A stretch of 52,701 nucleotides of DNA from Gammaproteobacteria bacterium (GTDB lineage Bacteria; Pseudomonadota; Gammaproteobacteria; UBA5861), in NCBI GenBank assembly GCA_022360445.1, contig JAKSCV010000073.1, forward strand, positions 64,657 to 117,357, in the 5' to 3' direction. Each line of letters begins with the position of its first letter. The first letter of the stretch is position 1. The notes under the pieces were generated by a model that made no database searches, had not been told where the DNA came from, and worked only from the letters and a program-made list of their open reading frames with translations. This document shows, piece after piece, positions 1 through 8,274 of the stretch. The translations under genes were made by a program, and so were the position numbers.

Positions 1-78
1 CACAACCCGGTGAATGATTACCATGGTTACAAACGGCTCATGCACCGGATCATTTTAAAGGGCGATAGACCATCGTGA
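1..78 (+). CDS. TauD/TfdA-family dioxygenase, C-terminal end (partial)
   Basis: An open frame runs in from the window edge for 25 codons and stops at TGA 76-78. It contains a stretch reading RLMHRIILKGDRP. That resembles the C-terminus of Fe(II)/2-oxoglutarate-dependent TauD/TfdA dioxygenases, where a last His and Arg near 'MHR' bind iron and 2-oxoglutarate. The stop overlaps the GTG start of the next gene (GTGA), which suggests translational coupling with the exporter. Only the tail is visible, so the family call is tentative and the substrate cannot be inferred. Confidence 0.5.
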   Translation, partial: HNPVNDYHGYKRLMHRIILKGDRPS

Positions 79-980
79 CCTCAGGCGCAGGTATTGGTCT
101 TCTTAAACAGCGTATTGAAGCCATACCCACCAGTGTGAGAGGTATATTGCTGGCATTAATTGCCGCCCTATCATTTACCAGTTTGCACACTGCCATACGT
201 TATACCTCGCAAGAATTACACGTTTTCGAGATCACCTTTTTCCGCTACCTGCTCTCTGTACCGATTATCCTGCCCCTGTTGTTGCGTTCAAGGTTTACTG
301 TATTAAAAACCAACTGTTTCCATTTGCACGCTCTGCGGTGTTTCTTCCTTTTGTGCTCGGTGGCGGGTTTGTTTACTGCACTGAGCCTATCGCCATTGTC
401 CCAAGTGACGTCTCTGACGTTTTTAGCGCCTGTACTGGGAGCGGCTTTTGCGATTCTCTTCTTGCAAGAATACGCTGGCTTTTTTCGTTGGGCTGCAGTC
501 ATCGGAGGGTTTATTGGTACGCTTGTTGTGTTGCGTCCAGGCCTTATCGAAATTGAACTGGGCCCCATCCTGGCTATTTTTGGGGCAACGATGTGGGCGC
601 TGTCGATCCTAATTATCAAGGTTATGTCCAAAACAGAATCCAGCACTACTCAAGTCACCTACCTGACCTTGCTGGTAACGCCGGTTTCTATGGTGGCTGC
701 TTTATTTTTTTGGCAGTGGCCTAATCTGGAGCAATGGCTACTGTTATTTTTTATCGCGGGCGTTGCAACCTTAGGACAGTTTACTTACACCCAGTCGTTC
801 ACCTTGGCAGATACAACCGTACTCATGCCTCTGGACTTTACTCGTATGGTTTGGGCGACTTTATTCGGTTATGCTTTTTTTGGTGAATTGCCTGACTTAT
901 GGACATGGATCGGCGGCGCACTGATTTTTGCTAGTGCAGCGATGGTCACCATTACCGAAGCGCGCAGAAAACCCCCATGA
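75..980 (+). CDS. EamA/DMT-superfamily transporter
   Basis: A 301-residue protein with about ten hydrophobic segments arranged as two EamA repeats (roughly residues 21-150 and 160-295). This is the usual length and layout of inner-membrane drug/metabolite transporters that export amino acids, nucleosides or similar small molecules. The GTG start at 75 overlaps the stop of the upstream dioxygenase-like frame by four bases, so the two are probably co-translated. It converges with copD, whose stop lies 13 bases beyond. The substrate is not readable from the sequence. Confidence 0.85.
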   Translation: MTSGAGIGLLKQRIEAIPTSVRGILLALIAALSFTSLHTAIRYTSQELHVFEITFFRYLLSVPIILPLLLRSRFTVLKTNCFHLHALRCFFLLCSVAGLFTALSLSPLSQVTSLTFLAPVLGAAFAILFLQEYAGFFRWAAVIGGFIGTLVVLRPGLIEIELGPILAIFGATMWALSILIIKVMSKTESSTTQVTYLTLLVTPVSMVAALFFWQWPNLEQWLLLFFIAGVATLGQFTYTQSFTLADTTVLMPLDFTRMVWATLFGYAFFGELPDLWTWIGGALIFASAAMVTITEARRKPP

Positions 981-993
981 ATACCGTGTAGAC

Positions 994-1905
994 TTACGCG
1001 GCCATATTGGCTGGAGACAGCCAGGTGGTCAGAATCGTCGTTGTCAGAAAAATAAACAGACCAAGCGCCAATTCCATTTTTATGGAGCGTGCGAGTGCCA
1101 AGTGTCCTTGTCCGTTTGCCAACAGAGGGGTTAAGCGCCACTTATTCAAGGCTGCCAAAGATAACAGACCGGTGACGAAAATAAGTTTCGTCAGTAGCAT
1201 GTTGCCATAGTTTGTTTGGATGAGTTCGGCCGCAGACGCCAGGAGTAGAAAGAGCAAATACCCTCCACTCAACATCAGCAAACCTACGGCCCAAGCGGCC
1301 AGCTGTCCAAATCGGGTCATCAAATCATGCAATGACGTTTGCTCTAGCATATGGCAGGATCGCCAAAGAGGATAGAGTGACCCGAGCCACCAGGAGATTG
1401 CGATCACATGAACCATAATCAACAAGACGGCAATGTCGGGCAAGTCGACGGTATGCCCGGTCTGGTGAAAGGAGTATCCATAAAGCAAAAGGGCACCCGT
1501 TAGTGTTAGATCACGAAAACGCACGGGTAAGGAGGTCAGGGAGGGCACAGTTGTTTCACGCCAGAGTAGTCCCGTGGTGAGTAAAAAAAACAGGCTCGAA
1601 AGTGATCGAGTCAGCGCCTGCTGCCCGATCGGTGAGTCCCATAAAATAGCGGTAAAATCAGGATCCCAAAGGCCACGTAGGCCGTTATCTGCATAGGCGC
1701 CGACCTGAACGACAAAACTCATGACAGCCGACACGGATAAAACCGCAGCGGATAATCCGGCATACCTTAAAAGGTAGCGCCGGAAAGACAGCGGCTTTGA
1801 GGTCATTAACACAATGGAAAGGCCTCCCAAGGAAAAAGCACCACTGATGTACAGGAGTAACGTGTTAGCGAGCGCCACAATATCCCAAGTGGATACATCC
1901 AGCAT
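994..1905 (-). CDS. copD: Copper resistance protein CopD family
   Basis: A 303-residue polytopic membrane protein with about eight hydrophobic helices. The C-terminal third matches the CopD domain (helix ending in LTTTILTTWLSP), and paired His residues sit in central helices (SFHQTGHTVDLP, MVHVIAISWW). CopD is an inner-membrane protein that works with periplasmic CopC in copper uptake or resistance. The start is well placed after an AGAGGAG ribosome-binding site. copC lies immediately upstream on the same strand, so the two probably share a transcript. The family call is firm; direction of copper movement is not. Confidence 0.88.
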   Translation of the reverse strand: MLDVSTWDIVALANTLLLYISGAFSLGGLSIVLMTSKPLSFRRYLLRYAGLSAAVLSVSAVMSFVVQVGAYADNGLRGLWDPDFTAILWDSPIGQQALTRSLSSLFFLLTTGLLWRETTVPSLTSLPVRFRDLTLTGALLLYGYSFHQTGHTVDLPDIAVLLIMVHVIAISWWLGSLYPLWRSCHMLEQTSLHDLMTRFGQLAAWAVGLLMLSGGYLLFLLLASAAELIQTNYGNMLLTKLIFVTGLLSLAALNKWRLTPLLANGQGHLALARSIKMELALGLFIFLTTTILTTWLSPANMAA

Positions 1906-1996
1906 ATAAAGCTCCTCTTTTAATTTTTACATGTTCCATGGCCGCTCGTACTGAAGAGGGAGAGGCCAAGACCTTCGCTTTCAAGCGGATCAAGCC

Positions 1997-2362
1997 CTAC
2001 TTAACAGACTGTATAGCGTCGAGAGTAAAGGTGAGTTTGCCGGAAATTTTGTGTGCATCGGAACCCATCCCCTGCCAATGCACAATAAATTTTGAAGGCG
2101 TTAATGGCGGCAGGGTTATTTTAAACGTGTCTTTCGCTGCTTTTTGGGGTTTAAACTCAAGTGGGATGGCCTGATTTTCTGCATTGACCAAGCGTAGCTT
2201 CAAGAGACGAACCTTGCCAGTAAAGCGCAACTCCAGAAACGCCGGAGGAGCGCTGAGCAAATCGCTGTCATTAGGTGTGGAGCCCGTGAGCTTGGTATGC
2301 GCCAAGGCTTGGGTTGAAATCAATAAGGCCAAACTGAAAAACATGTTTCTCATGACATACAT
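1997..2362 (-). CDS. copC: Copper-binding periplasmic protein CopC
   Basis: A 121-residue precursor with a signal peptide of about 21 residues (cleavage after ALA) that leaves His22 as the mature N-terminus, as in CopC proteins where the N-terminal amine and His1 bind Cu(II). A D-x-H pair (Asp102, His104) near the C-terminus supplies the remaining ligands of a high-affinity Cu(II) site. No Met-rich Cu(I) loop is evident, so it is probably a Cu(II)-only type. The start follows AAGGAAA. It lies upstream of copD on the same strand. Confidence 0.9.
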   Translation of the reverse strand: MYVMRNMFFSLALLISTQALAHTKLTGSTPNDSDLLSAPPAFLELRFTGKVRLLKLRLVNAENQAIPLEFKPQKAAKDTFKITLPPLTPSKFIVHWQGMGSDAHKISGKLTFTLDAIQSVK

Positions 2363-2482
2363 GGTATTTCCTTTTTAAACGAAAGGGCCATATTAAAAAT
2401 CGTGTACCAGCCGTTTTCCACTGATTCTGAAAAACAGATGTTCGGAGATTTTTTGCCTAATACAGCCTCAGAGTTCCACTAA

Positions 2483-2986
2483 CTAGTATTGTTCCTGTTG
2501 TTGTGTGATGGACGAATAAAGCCGGTAGGATCCGTCTTCCCTCATCATCATGACTTGATACGGTGAAAATTGGTGACCGTATTCCATGCCCGGGCTGCCC
2601 GCCGGCATTCTCGGTACGATCAGCCCGCGCGCACCGGATGGTTTTTCTTGTAAAAAGCGCTGAATGAACTTGGCAGGAATATGCCCTTCAAACACATAGC
2701 CTGACGACGAGACCGTTGTGTGGCAGGCTTGGTGGCGGGGGTTGATTTGGTAACGGCGCTTAACGTTGTCTAAACTTTTCCTATGCTGTATTTCTGTTTC
2801 GAATCCGGCTGTTTCAGCGTGTTCGACCCATTTTGTGCAGCACCCGCAAGTCGGGCTTTTATAGACGATGAGTGATTCATAGCCTACTTGTGTCTCCGCT
2901 TGTAGTGAAGGAAAAGCGTGCACACCTGGCAACAACAGGGCAAAAAAATAATGTAAAAAGCGTATTTGTCCGCGCTTACTTAACAT
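2483..2986 (-). CDS. DUF411 metal-binding protein
   Basis: A 167-residue protein with an N-terminal hydrophobic export signal (about residues 9-24) followed by a DUF411 domain. The signature is a Cys cluster in YKSPTCGCCTKW (Cys47, Cys49, Cys50), a later Cys88, and the sequence GHIPAKFIQRFL. DUF411 proteins are periplasmic and often found in copper or mercury gene clusters; a metallochaperone role is inferred. The start follows TAGGAG. Its place upstream of copC and copD in the same direction supports a copper role. Confidence 0.85.
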   Translation of the reverse strand: MLSKRGQIRFLHYFFALLLPGVHAFPSLQAETQVGYESLIVYKSPTCGCCTKWVEHAETAGFETEIQHRKSLDNVKRRYQINPRHQACHTTVSSSGYVFEGHIPAKFIQRFLQEKPSGARGLIVPRMPAGSPGMEYGHQFSPYQVMMMREDGSYRLYSSITQQQEQY

Positions 2987-3103
2987 GATGTTACTCCTAA
3001 GAAATCATAATAAAGGGTATGGCCGCATTTATTTGCAGCCAGTTTTCCGACAGTACGACGCTGCTTTGTCGAACCGCGAGCAAACGAAGGAGAGTACAAC
3101 GTA

Positions 3104-3472
3104 TCAGGTGTTTGGCGGGCGCAAAGGTGGTGTGGAATACCCCGCGCGAGCGAAGGCTAAGAGAAAGGTGTCTGCTTGGCGCTGTAATGGTATAGGCTGG
3201 ATGGGTGCATGAGTGGTTAAAAGGGCGCTTATCGAACAGCCACCTGCAGTGCAGTGAGCGAGTTCCCCACAGCAGTCAGCGTGAGATTGGTGGGTGTTTT
3301 GATGGTGATCGGCAGCCGAACCGTGCAAAGCCGAAGGTGTGATCGTATGCGGGATGATGAAAATATCACTCACCATTTGTGCCTGTTTGGCTTGAAAAGC
3401 CATCAGAAAAAGTAAGGCGATCAGTAGTAGCACAAAGGGCCGGCTCATCCAAAATAACCGTTGGGTTACCAC
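3104..3472 (-). CDS. Cys/His-rich DUF2946-like small protein
   Basis: A 122-residue protein with an N-terminal hydrophobic segment (about residues 12-27) and a Cys/His-rich central stretch at about 49-79 with HH, CC and two further Cys. The C-terminus is Pro/Arg-rich and ends PPLRPPNT. This layout resembles DUF2946 proteins, which often accompany copper genes and TonB receptors. The GTG start at 3472 has no strong ribosome-binding site; an internal ATG eight codons later is also possible. It heads the reverse-strand copper cluster. Family assignment is by overall pattern only. Confidence 0.6.
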   Translation of the reverse strand: MVTQRLFWMSRPFVLLLIALLFLMAFQAKQAQMVSDIFIIPHTITPSALHGSAADHHQNTHQSHADCCGELAHCTAGGCSISALLTTHAPIQPIPLQRQADTFLLAFARAGYSTPPLRPPNT

Positions 3473-3948
3473 AGTTTGATTACGCTATCCATTAAATACG
3501 CAGCCACGACAACACATCGTAATTCATAATCAGTTTAATCGACAGTCTTTGAAAGGCAAAGGTATATTGCTTGGCTGTCATGTTTTTATTTCTCAGCCTG
3601 AGAATAAGGGCGCGATATAAATGTGGTTGTCATGAAAGCCTCTTCTCCGTTTTTCGGACAGGGGATAAACAAAAATTCTCATGTTTGCTCGAGTGACATC
3701 CACTTTGTTCTGGGTAATTTTTTATGTGTCCCATGGGACGCTCTTGCCTGGTGTGATATGTGTTTTGAATCGCATACTTATCCATCTATGCGTCATCATT
3801 CCTGTATGATGGATGGTCGCAAAATCGCTGCATTTGATGCCAGTGATATGACAAAACGTTTTGGCCTGTTGACATCAATGGCGCGTAAGCCGGGTTAATG
3901 CCGTTATCTACTGAAAACTTTGGCAAGTTATTATATTTCCAGGAAATT
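3473..3948. other. Gene-poor stretch between copper cluster and GNAT cassette
   Basis: No convincing gene is seen. It should hold the promoter of the reverse-strand copper cluster and the 5' junction of the GNAT cassette. A 91-codon forward frame at 3623-3898 is open but resembles nothing I recognise and lacks a convincing ribosome-binding site. Possible cassette junction cores (GTTATCT near 3903, GTTAATG near 3893) are too degenerate to assign. Confidence 0.4.
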
Positions 3949-4347
3949 ATGAATTACGGAAACTATCGAATGAGTGATGACCGAAAAGAGGTGCAACTTG
4001 ATCAAGTTGAGCTTCTATTGAGGTCGTCATACTGGGCTAGCAAAAGAACTTTGGAAATGATGAAGGTCTCAATAGAAAATAGTATTTGTTTTTCACTGTT
4101 TTTTGATGATGTTCAAGTTGGGTTTGCTCGGGTAGTCACCGACTTTGCTTCGGTGGCCTATATCGCTGATCTAATAATCCATCCGGATCATCGCGCTAAA
4201 GGCGTTGGGACGTGGATGTTCGGGGTGATCATCAACGATCCACGTTGGTGCTCTAAATTTCAATTTTTAGCCACGGATGACGCACACGGTCTATATGAAA
4301 AATTCGGCTTTTCCGGTAGCCACAAATTAATGAGCACAAAAATATAA
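3949..4347 (+). CDS. GNAT N-acetyltransferase in a lone integron cassette
   Basis: A 132-residue protein with the GNAT acetyl-CoA-binding motif A at residues 77-90 (IIHPDHRAKGVGTW, the RxxGxG loop) and the late YEKFGF motif B. It is a compact single-domain acetyltransferase of unknown substrate. The ATG at 3949 follows AGGAA; an ATG at 3970 is an alternative. The gene is more AT-rich than ycaQ next to it. Its TAA stop (4345-4347) falls inside the left core of an attC site, which is typical of cassette genes and marks recent acquisition. Confidence 0.8.
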   Translation: MNYGNYRMSDDRKEVQLDQVELLLRSSYWASKRTLEMMKVSIENSICFSLFFDDVQVGFARVVTDFASVAYIADLIIHPDHRAKGVGTWMFGVIINDPRWCSKFQFLATDDAHGLYEKFGFSGSHKLMSTKI

Positions 4348-4430
4348 CACGTTGCAGCAACCTTCCCGTCAGTCTCTAGGACGCCCGAAACGCTGTGCTT
4401 ATTTTGATCTCTGATGATGCAGCGTTAGGC
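4342..4430 (+). other. attC site of the GNAT cassette
   Basis: Left core ATATAAC (4342-4348) and right core GTTAGGC (4424-4430) bracket an 89-bp imperfect palindrome. Next to the cores, AACACGTTGCAGCA matches the reverse complement of TGATGCAGCGTT with one extra A on the left arm. That is the extrahelical-base pattern of attC sites. The upstream gene stops inside the left core. The right core lies 8 bp before the ycaQ start and its AGG may serve as that gene's ribosome-binding site. Confidence 0.7.
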
Positions 4431-4438
4431 AAACAAGT

Positions 4439-5653
4439 ATGAGCATGATTGAAATTAAACAGCCCCCAACACTGGCGCGTTTGCGCCGCCTGGCCCTGTC
4501 GGCACAAGGTTTATTGCAGGCTCAACCTTATGGTCGAGGCCTTTCGGGGGCATGTAAAGCGATTAACCATATCGGTTATGTGCAGGTGGATACTATCTCT
4601 GTCGTGGAGCGCGCACACCACCATGTTTTTTATGCCAGGGTGCCTGGTTTTAAGCCGGCTATGACCAATCAAATGCTGTTGAATGGCGATATTTTTGAGT
4701 ACTGGGCGCACGCAGCATCGTTTTTACCCATGGCCGACTTTCGCTTTTCCTTGCCCTACAAGCACGCCATTAAAAACGGCCAAATTCATTGGTACAAAAA
4801 CCCCGATAAAAAACTCATGGGTGAACTGCTGGCACGCGTGCGCTCCGATGGCCCGATACGATCTCGAGATATTGAAGCCAACACTACAAAACGAGCCGGT
4901 TGGTGGGACTGGAAACCGGCCAAAAAAGCGCTTGAACAGCTGTACATGGAAGGTGACCTGATGGTCTGCGACCGTGAGGGCTTTCAAAAAACATATGACC
5001 TAACCGAGCGAGTGCTACCCTCTCACATCAATGCGCAAATGCCCAGTATGGAAGAGTTTGCTGAACACCTTGTTGACCAACAGTTGCGTTGCCACGGGCT
5101 TGTTTCACTCAAAGGCTTGACTTACCAACGCCGGAACACCGAGTTACGTAAAGCCGTGAAAGCCCTCATCGAGGATAGACTGGCGCAGCGTACTTTAGAA
5201 CAAGTACGCTTGAGCGATGGTGACGTTTTTCTATTGGAAGCGGGTGTGCTCGAATGCCCTTTGCCCCGGTTGAATAATCGCCTGTCGATTCTTTCGCCTT
5301 TCGACAACAGTGTGATTCAGCGCGACCGGCTCAAAACTCTGTTCCAATTTAAGTACCAGATAGAATGCTATGTCCCTGAGGCTAAACGACAATACGGTTA
5401 CTTTTGCCTACCGCTGCTTTACCGCGATGCATTTATTGGACGGATGGACTGCAAAGCACATAGAAAAGCCAGCCATCTGGAGATCAAAGCATTGCATTTG
5501 GAACAACACCGTTTTGACGAAGACGCGGTCATGGCCGCCTTTGTCCGCGCCATTAAACGGTTTTGTCAATTTCAACAATGTGATTCCGTATCGTTGACCC
5601 AGGCCTATCCCAAGCACCTTGCCCAGCGTGTGCAACGTGCACTAAATGGCTAG
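4439..5653 (+). CDS. ycaQ: YcaQ/AlkX-family winged-helix DNA glycosylase
   Basis: A 404-residue protein of the HTH_42 (YcaQ/AlkZ) family, usual length. E. coli YcaQ is a DNA glycosylase that unhooks interstrand crosslinks and removes bulky N7-alkylguanines. The catalytic Q-hydrophobic-D motif is visible as Gln49-Val50-Asp51 in IGYVQVDTIS, followed by the conserved HHHVFYAR segment. The Asp-type motif fits the YcaQ branch rather than the antibiotic self-resistance AlkZ branch (QxQ). The ATG at 4439 is 8 bp after the attC core, so the cassette may have changed its promoter. It overlaps the TerC-family gene end by four bases. Confidence 0.88.
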   Translation: MSMIEIKQPPTLARLRRLALSAQGLLQAQPYGRGLSGACKAINHIGYVQVDTISVVERAHHHVFYARVPGFKPAMTNQMLLNGDIFEYWAHAASFLPMADFRFSLPYKHAIKNGQIHWYKNPDKKLMGELLARVRSDGPIRSRDIEANTTKRAGWWDWKPAKKALEQLYMEGDLMVCDREGFQKTYDLTERVLPSHINAQMPSMEEFAEHLVDQQLRCHGLVSLKGLTYQRRNTELRKAVKALIEDRLAQRTLEQVRLSDGDVFLLEAGVLECPLPRLNNRLSILSPFDNSVIQRDRLKTLFQFKYQIECYVPEAKRQYGYFCLPLLYRDAFIGRMDCKAHRKASHLEIKALHLEQHRFDEDAVMAAFVRAIKRFCQFQQCDSVSLTQAYPKHLAQRVQRALNG

Positions 5654-6414
5654 GGGTGGGTTTCATCAGTCATCTTTTTTGAAAGGTGTATGGGCTTCAC
5701 TTCTGTCGTTTTGCGAGATCGCACTCGGATATTCAACAACTCCACAATAAATGAAAACGCCATTGCAAAATAAATATACCCCTTGGGTACATGCACATCG
5801 AAACCCTCTGCCATCAGTGTAAAACCAATGAGCATCAAAAAAGACAGAGCCAACATTTTAATCGTAGGATTTTTGTCGACAAAATTCCCGATGGGTTGGG
5901 CAGCCAGCAACATTACGCCAATTGAAATGACAATCGCAATGACCATGATTGATACGTACTCCACCAACCCCACTGCGGTGATCACCGAGTCGAGTGAAAA
6001 CACAACATCCAAAATGGCAATTTGAATCAGAATGGAGAGAAAGCTGGCGTGTTGAGTGGGTTTACCTGTGTCTGCCGTGATTTCCAGACTGCTGTGAATC
6101 TCATGGGTTGCCTTTGCCAAGAGAAACAGCCCGCCCAAAATTAAAATAATATCCCGCCCGGATATCTCAATATCAAACACCGAGAATAAAGGCTCAATCA
6201 AGCCCATAATCCACACCAGGCTGAATAGCAGCAACAATCGGGTGCCCATGGCTAAACCAATACCCAGCCTTCGTGCCGAATTACGCTGGCTTTCTGGTAA
6301 ACGGCCAACGAGGATAGAAATAAAAATGATATTGTCGATCCCCAGCACAATCTCTAGGGCAACCAAGGTTGTTAAAGCCACCCAGGCTTCTGGGTTGGCA
6401 GCCCACTCAAACAT
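5650..6414 (-). CDS. TerC-family integral membrane protein (YgdQ-like)
   Basis: A 254-residue protein with about seven membrane helices and the two acidic TerC signatures, ALEIVLGIDNIIFIS near residue 20 and DVVFSLDSVITAVGL near 137. TerC-family proteins are linked to tellurite resistance, Mn2+ efflux and metalation of secreted enzymes. The N-terminus and the lack of a CBS/CorC tail are most like E. coli YgdQ. The start follows AAGGATAAACAAC. It converges on ycaQ with a four-base overlap at the stops. The ion transported is not shown by sequence. Confidence 0.88.
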   Translation of the reverse strand: MFEWAANPEAWVALTTLVALEIVLGIDNIIFISILVGRLPESQRNSARRLGIGLAMGTRLLLLFSLVWIMGLIEPLFSVFDIEISGRDIILILGGLFLLAKATHEIHSSLEITADTGKPTQHASFLSILIQIAILDVVFSLDSVITAVGLVEYVSIMVIAIVISIGVMLLAAQPIGNFVDKNPTIKMLALSFLMLIGFTLMAEGFDVHVPKGYIYFAMAFSFIVELLNIRVRSRKTTEVKPIHLSKKMTDETHP

Positions 6415-6991
6415 GTTGTTTATCCTTATTTAAACCCCGCAAACCGGGAGAGGATGTTATTGTAAAGCCTACATTCAGCGAAGGAAGTGTTCATTTCTCG
6501 TTGGATGCCTGGGCATTAAAATCGCACCACAGAAAACTCTCGGATACGTTATTCATCGTTAAGCTATGCTGGTTATAGTTGAAAATCCGCTCATGAAGCG
6601 CCTTGATTGACTGCTTCTGCTTGACACTCATCAACGTCGACTTTCTCTTCCATCAGCTGTTTTTCGGCAAACCTCCTGCATCCGATTTTTACCATAGTCA
6701 ATGTCTACCCACTGTTGGTTCTCCAATCGGATCAACATCCACCAAGTTCCATGTTGGCCTTATTTCGATAAATTTTCTTAATTAAGTTTTGGATAACCTC
6801 CGACATCATGATCCAGCCGTTGGTCGATGACTATGTGATTCAAAAACTGATGGGCCGTTGCTGTATATTATGTGGGCTCTCCACCGGAGCGGTCGCCAAA
6901 ATCCTCCTCTTTTACACCAAATTGTTGATTGCCGATGAGAGTTTCCGCTGTACCTTTCAGGATGTCGACACACCCACCTTCATGATCATGC
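6415..6991. other. Gene-poor stretch between terC-like gene and cassette array
   Basis: About 580 bases without a recognisable gene. It includes the promoter side of the TerC-family gene. Several short frames are open: forward 6808-7002, with a Cys-rich CCILC stretch, and reverse frames of 34-36 codons around 6600-6720. None has a good ribosome-binding site or a family signature. It may be decayed cassette or transposase DNA. No attC core pair was found. Confidence 0.4.
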
Positions 6992-7171
6992 TTATGACAT
7001 AGCTGATTCGTTAACAGGCTGGATCTCAATGATATGTAAGCCAAACCTTGTTAATCCTGTCAAACCACCTAGAGATTGATTTAGTTCGTTTAGCATTCTC
7101 ACTAAGAAAATGAACCTTTGACGTGCCATCAAGGTTTTCAATCTTTTCTTGGTGATCAGGTATTTATCCAC
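6992..7171 (-). CDS. Small hypothetical protein, last cassette of the array
   Basis: A 59-residue frame starting with GTG at 7171 and ending with TAA at 6992. It is basic at the N-terminus (DKYLITKKRLKTLMARQR) and then mildly hydrophobic; I recognise no family. The start is preceded by a strong GGAGGATC ribosome-binding site only a few bases after the GTTAGGC core of the neighbouring attC site, the standard layout for a cassette gene. No attC was found after its stop, so this cassette is probably truncated. Confidence 0.5.
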   Translation of the reverse strand: MDKYLITKKRLKTLMARQRFIFLVRMLNELNQSLGGLTGLTRFGLHIIEIQPVNESAMS

Positions 7172-7186
7172 TGACTGATCCTCCAG

Positions 7187-7288
7187 GCCTAACGTCTACG
7201 ACCACCGGAAAAAGGAGCGGGGAAAGTTATGCTACGCTTGCAGAATACAATTTTGCGTACCGAGATTTTTTCCGGTGCATTGTTTTTT
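7187..7288 (-). other. attC-like site after the GFA gene (imperfect)
   Basis: On the reverse strand a clean right core GTTAGGC (7187-7193) closes a palindrome with perfect 11-bp arms CACCGGAAAAA (7203-7213) and TTTTTCCGGTG (7267-7277), plus a shorter inner pairing. The left core is degenerate (AAAAAAC, 7282-7288), just beyond the GFA stop. An alternative left core, GCATAAC (reverse strand, 7226-7232), would give a short site. Confidence 0.5.
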
Positions 7289-7292
7289 ATGT

Positions 7293-7715
7293 TTATTTGC
7301 TAATTCTTTCGTGTATCCAACTCGGCCATTCTCGATGACTCTCTAAGCTACCGTCTAATTCTAACCAAGGCGCCTTACTATCGGTGAATTGTTGATAACT
7401 AATTTCAATACCTTCGTGAGAATCTAAACTACCCAAAGATAAATAACAGTTTACTGAATCTAACGCATGAACCGACAATAAAAATGAACCGCAATTCGAG
7501 CAAAAGAATCGCTCTAAGTTAGTATTCTGGTGATACGAGTTTAAAACCTCTTCTCCAGACAACCAACTAAATTCACTTTTTCTTACCATTCCATACACTC
7601 CCATCGCAGAGCCCGTTAGACGACGGCAGATAGAACAGCAGCAATAATTGCAATCTGTCGGCTCACTTTCGATTTCATACCGAATCGAACCACATAAGCA
7701 AGAACCCGTTTTCAT
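7293..7715 (-). CDS. GFA/CENP-V zinc-fold protein
   Basis: A 140-residue protein of the glutathione-dependent formaldehyde-activating (GFA) fold. Zinc ligands are visible as CLC (Cys6, Cys8), the CNYCCCSIC cluster (Cys22-Cys30) and FCSNC (Cys72, Cys75). GFA proteins bind glutathione or act in formaldehyde and thiol chemistry, but most family members have no proven reaction. The ATG follows AGGG shortly after an attC core (GTTATGC, 7738-7744), as expected for a cassette gene. It is AT-rich relative to the chromosomal flanks. Confidence 0.85.
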   Translation of the reverse strand: MKTGSCLCGSIRYEIESEPTDCNYCCCSICRRLTGSAMGVYGMVRKSEFSWLSGEEVLNSYHQNTNLERFFCSNCGSFLLSVHALDSVNCYLSLGSLDSHEGIEISYQQFTDSKAPWLELDGSLESHREWPSWIHERISK

Positions 7716-7737
7716 AAATTAATCAACCCTCATAGAG

Positions 7738-7818
7738 GCATAACGCCCACATAAAAGGCGAGCGATAGCGCATTCAGCCCACGCTTTTTGTGAGCGGTTT
7801 TTAATGTGCTTGTTAAGT
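7738..7818 (-). other. attC site after the cupin gene
   Basis: This 81-bp palindrome has reverse-strand left core ACTTAAC (7812-7818) and right core GTTATGC (7738-7744). The adjoining arms pair well: AAGCACATTAAAA on the left against TTTTATGTGGGC on the right, with mismatches typical of attC. The TAA stop of the cupin gene (7813-7815) lies inside the left core. Confidence 0.8.
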
Positions 7819-8241
7819 GATTTTAATTGCATTGCCTAATGGGCTTCCTTCAAAGTAATTGACTATGTGAGACATAGCGCCTTCGAAACCACCAGGAGTA
7901 TTGATTGAAATAAATCCGACTTTGGTGTTGCTTCGATTTTCGAAACCATGTTCGGTTTCACCTGGAATATAAATGTATGAGCCTTTTTCAGCTTCAAACC
8001 ATTCCCTGTCTTCAATGTAAATCGCCAAATTTCCTTCGAGTACATAAAACAGATGGGCTTCTGAATGCTTATGAATATGCGGCCCTTCTGTATTAGCTTC
8101 TAACCACCACTCTGAGACCGAGAGTGTTGAATTTGTCTCCTCAAGATCAGCTTTAAAAACGGCCGACATTCTACCCATTGAGTACTTACGACCTTTGTTT
8201 GGCTCTAATACTATCGGTTTCAAGTTATTTTTCTCGTTCAT
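7813..8241 (-). CDS. Cupin-domain protein
   Basis: A 142-residue single cupin. Motif 1 has His55, His57 or His59 and Glu61 (GPHIHKHSEAHLFYVLEG). Motif 2 is GSYIYIPGETEHGF with His98. These are the usual metal ligands of the fold. The function (dioxygenase, isomerase or binding protein) cannot be read. It follows the DUF1428 gene by 33 bases with no attC between them, so both seem to travel in one two-gene cassette. The TAA stop is embedded in the attC left core. Confidence 0.85.
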   Translation of the reverse strand: MNEKNNLKPIVLEPNKGRKYSMGRMSAVFKADLEETNSTLSVSEWWLEANTEGPHIHKHSEAHLFYVLEGNLAIYIEDREWFEAEKGSYIYIPGETEHGFENRSNTKVGFISINTPGGFEGAMSHIVNYFEGSPLGNAIKIT

Positions 8242-8274
8242 AATTTCAAGTTGCTTAATACGATTAATGCTGTG

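Noticed and set aside
3623-3898. 91-codon forward frame with several Cys and Met
   Set aside because: No family resemblance, no clear ribosome-binding site, and irregular codon use; left as part of a gene-poor stretch.
6808-7002. 64-codon forward frame with CCILC
   Set aside because: No ribosome-binding site and no recognisable family; its end overlaps the better-supported reverse cassette frame. Possibly a transposase remnant but unsupported.
8242-8274. Possible attC between DUF1428 and cupin genes
   Set aside because: Only 33 bases and no cores; the two genes are better explained as one cassette.
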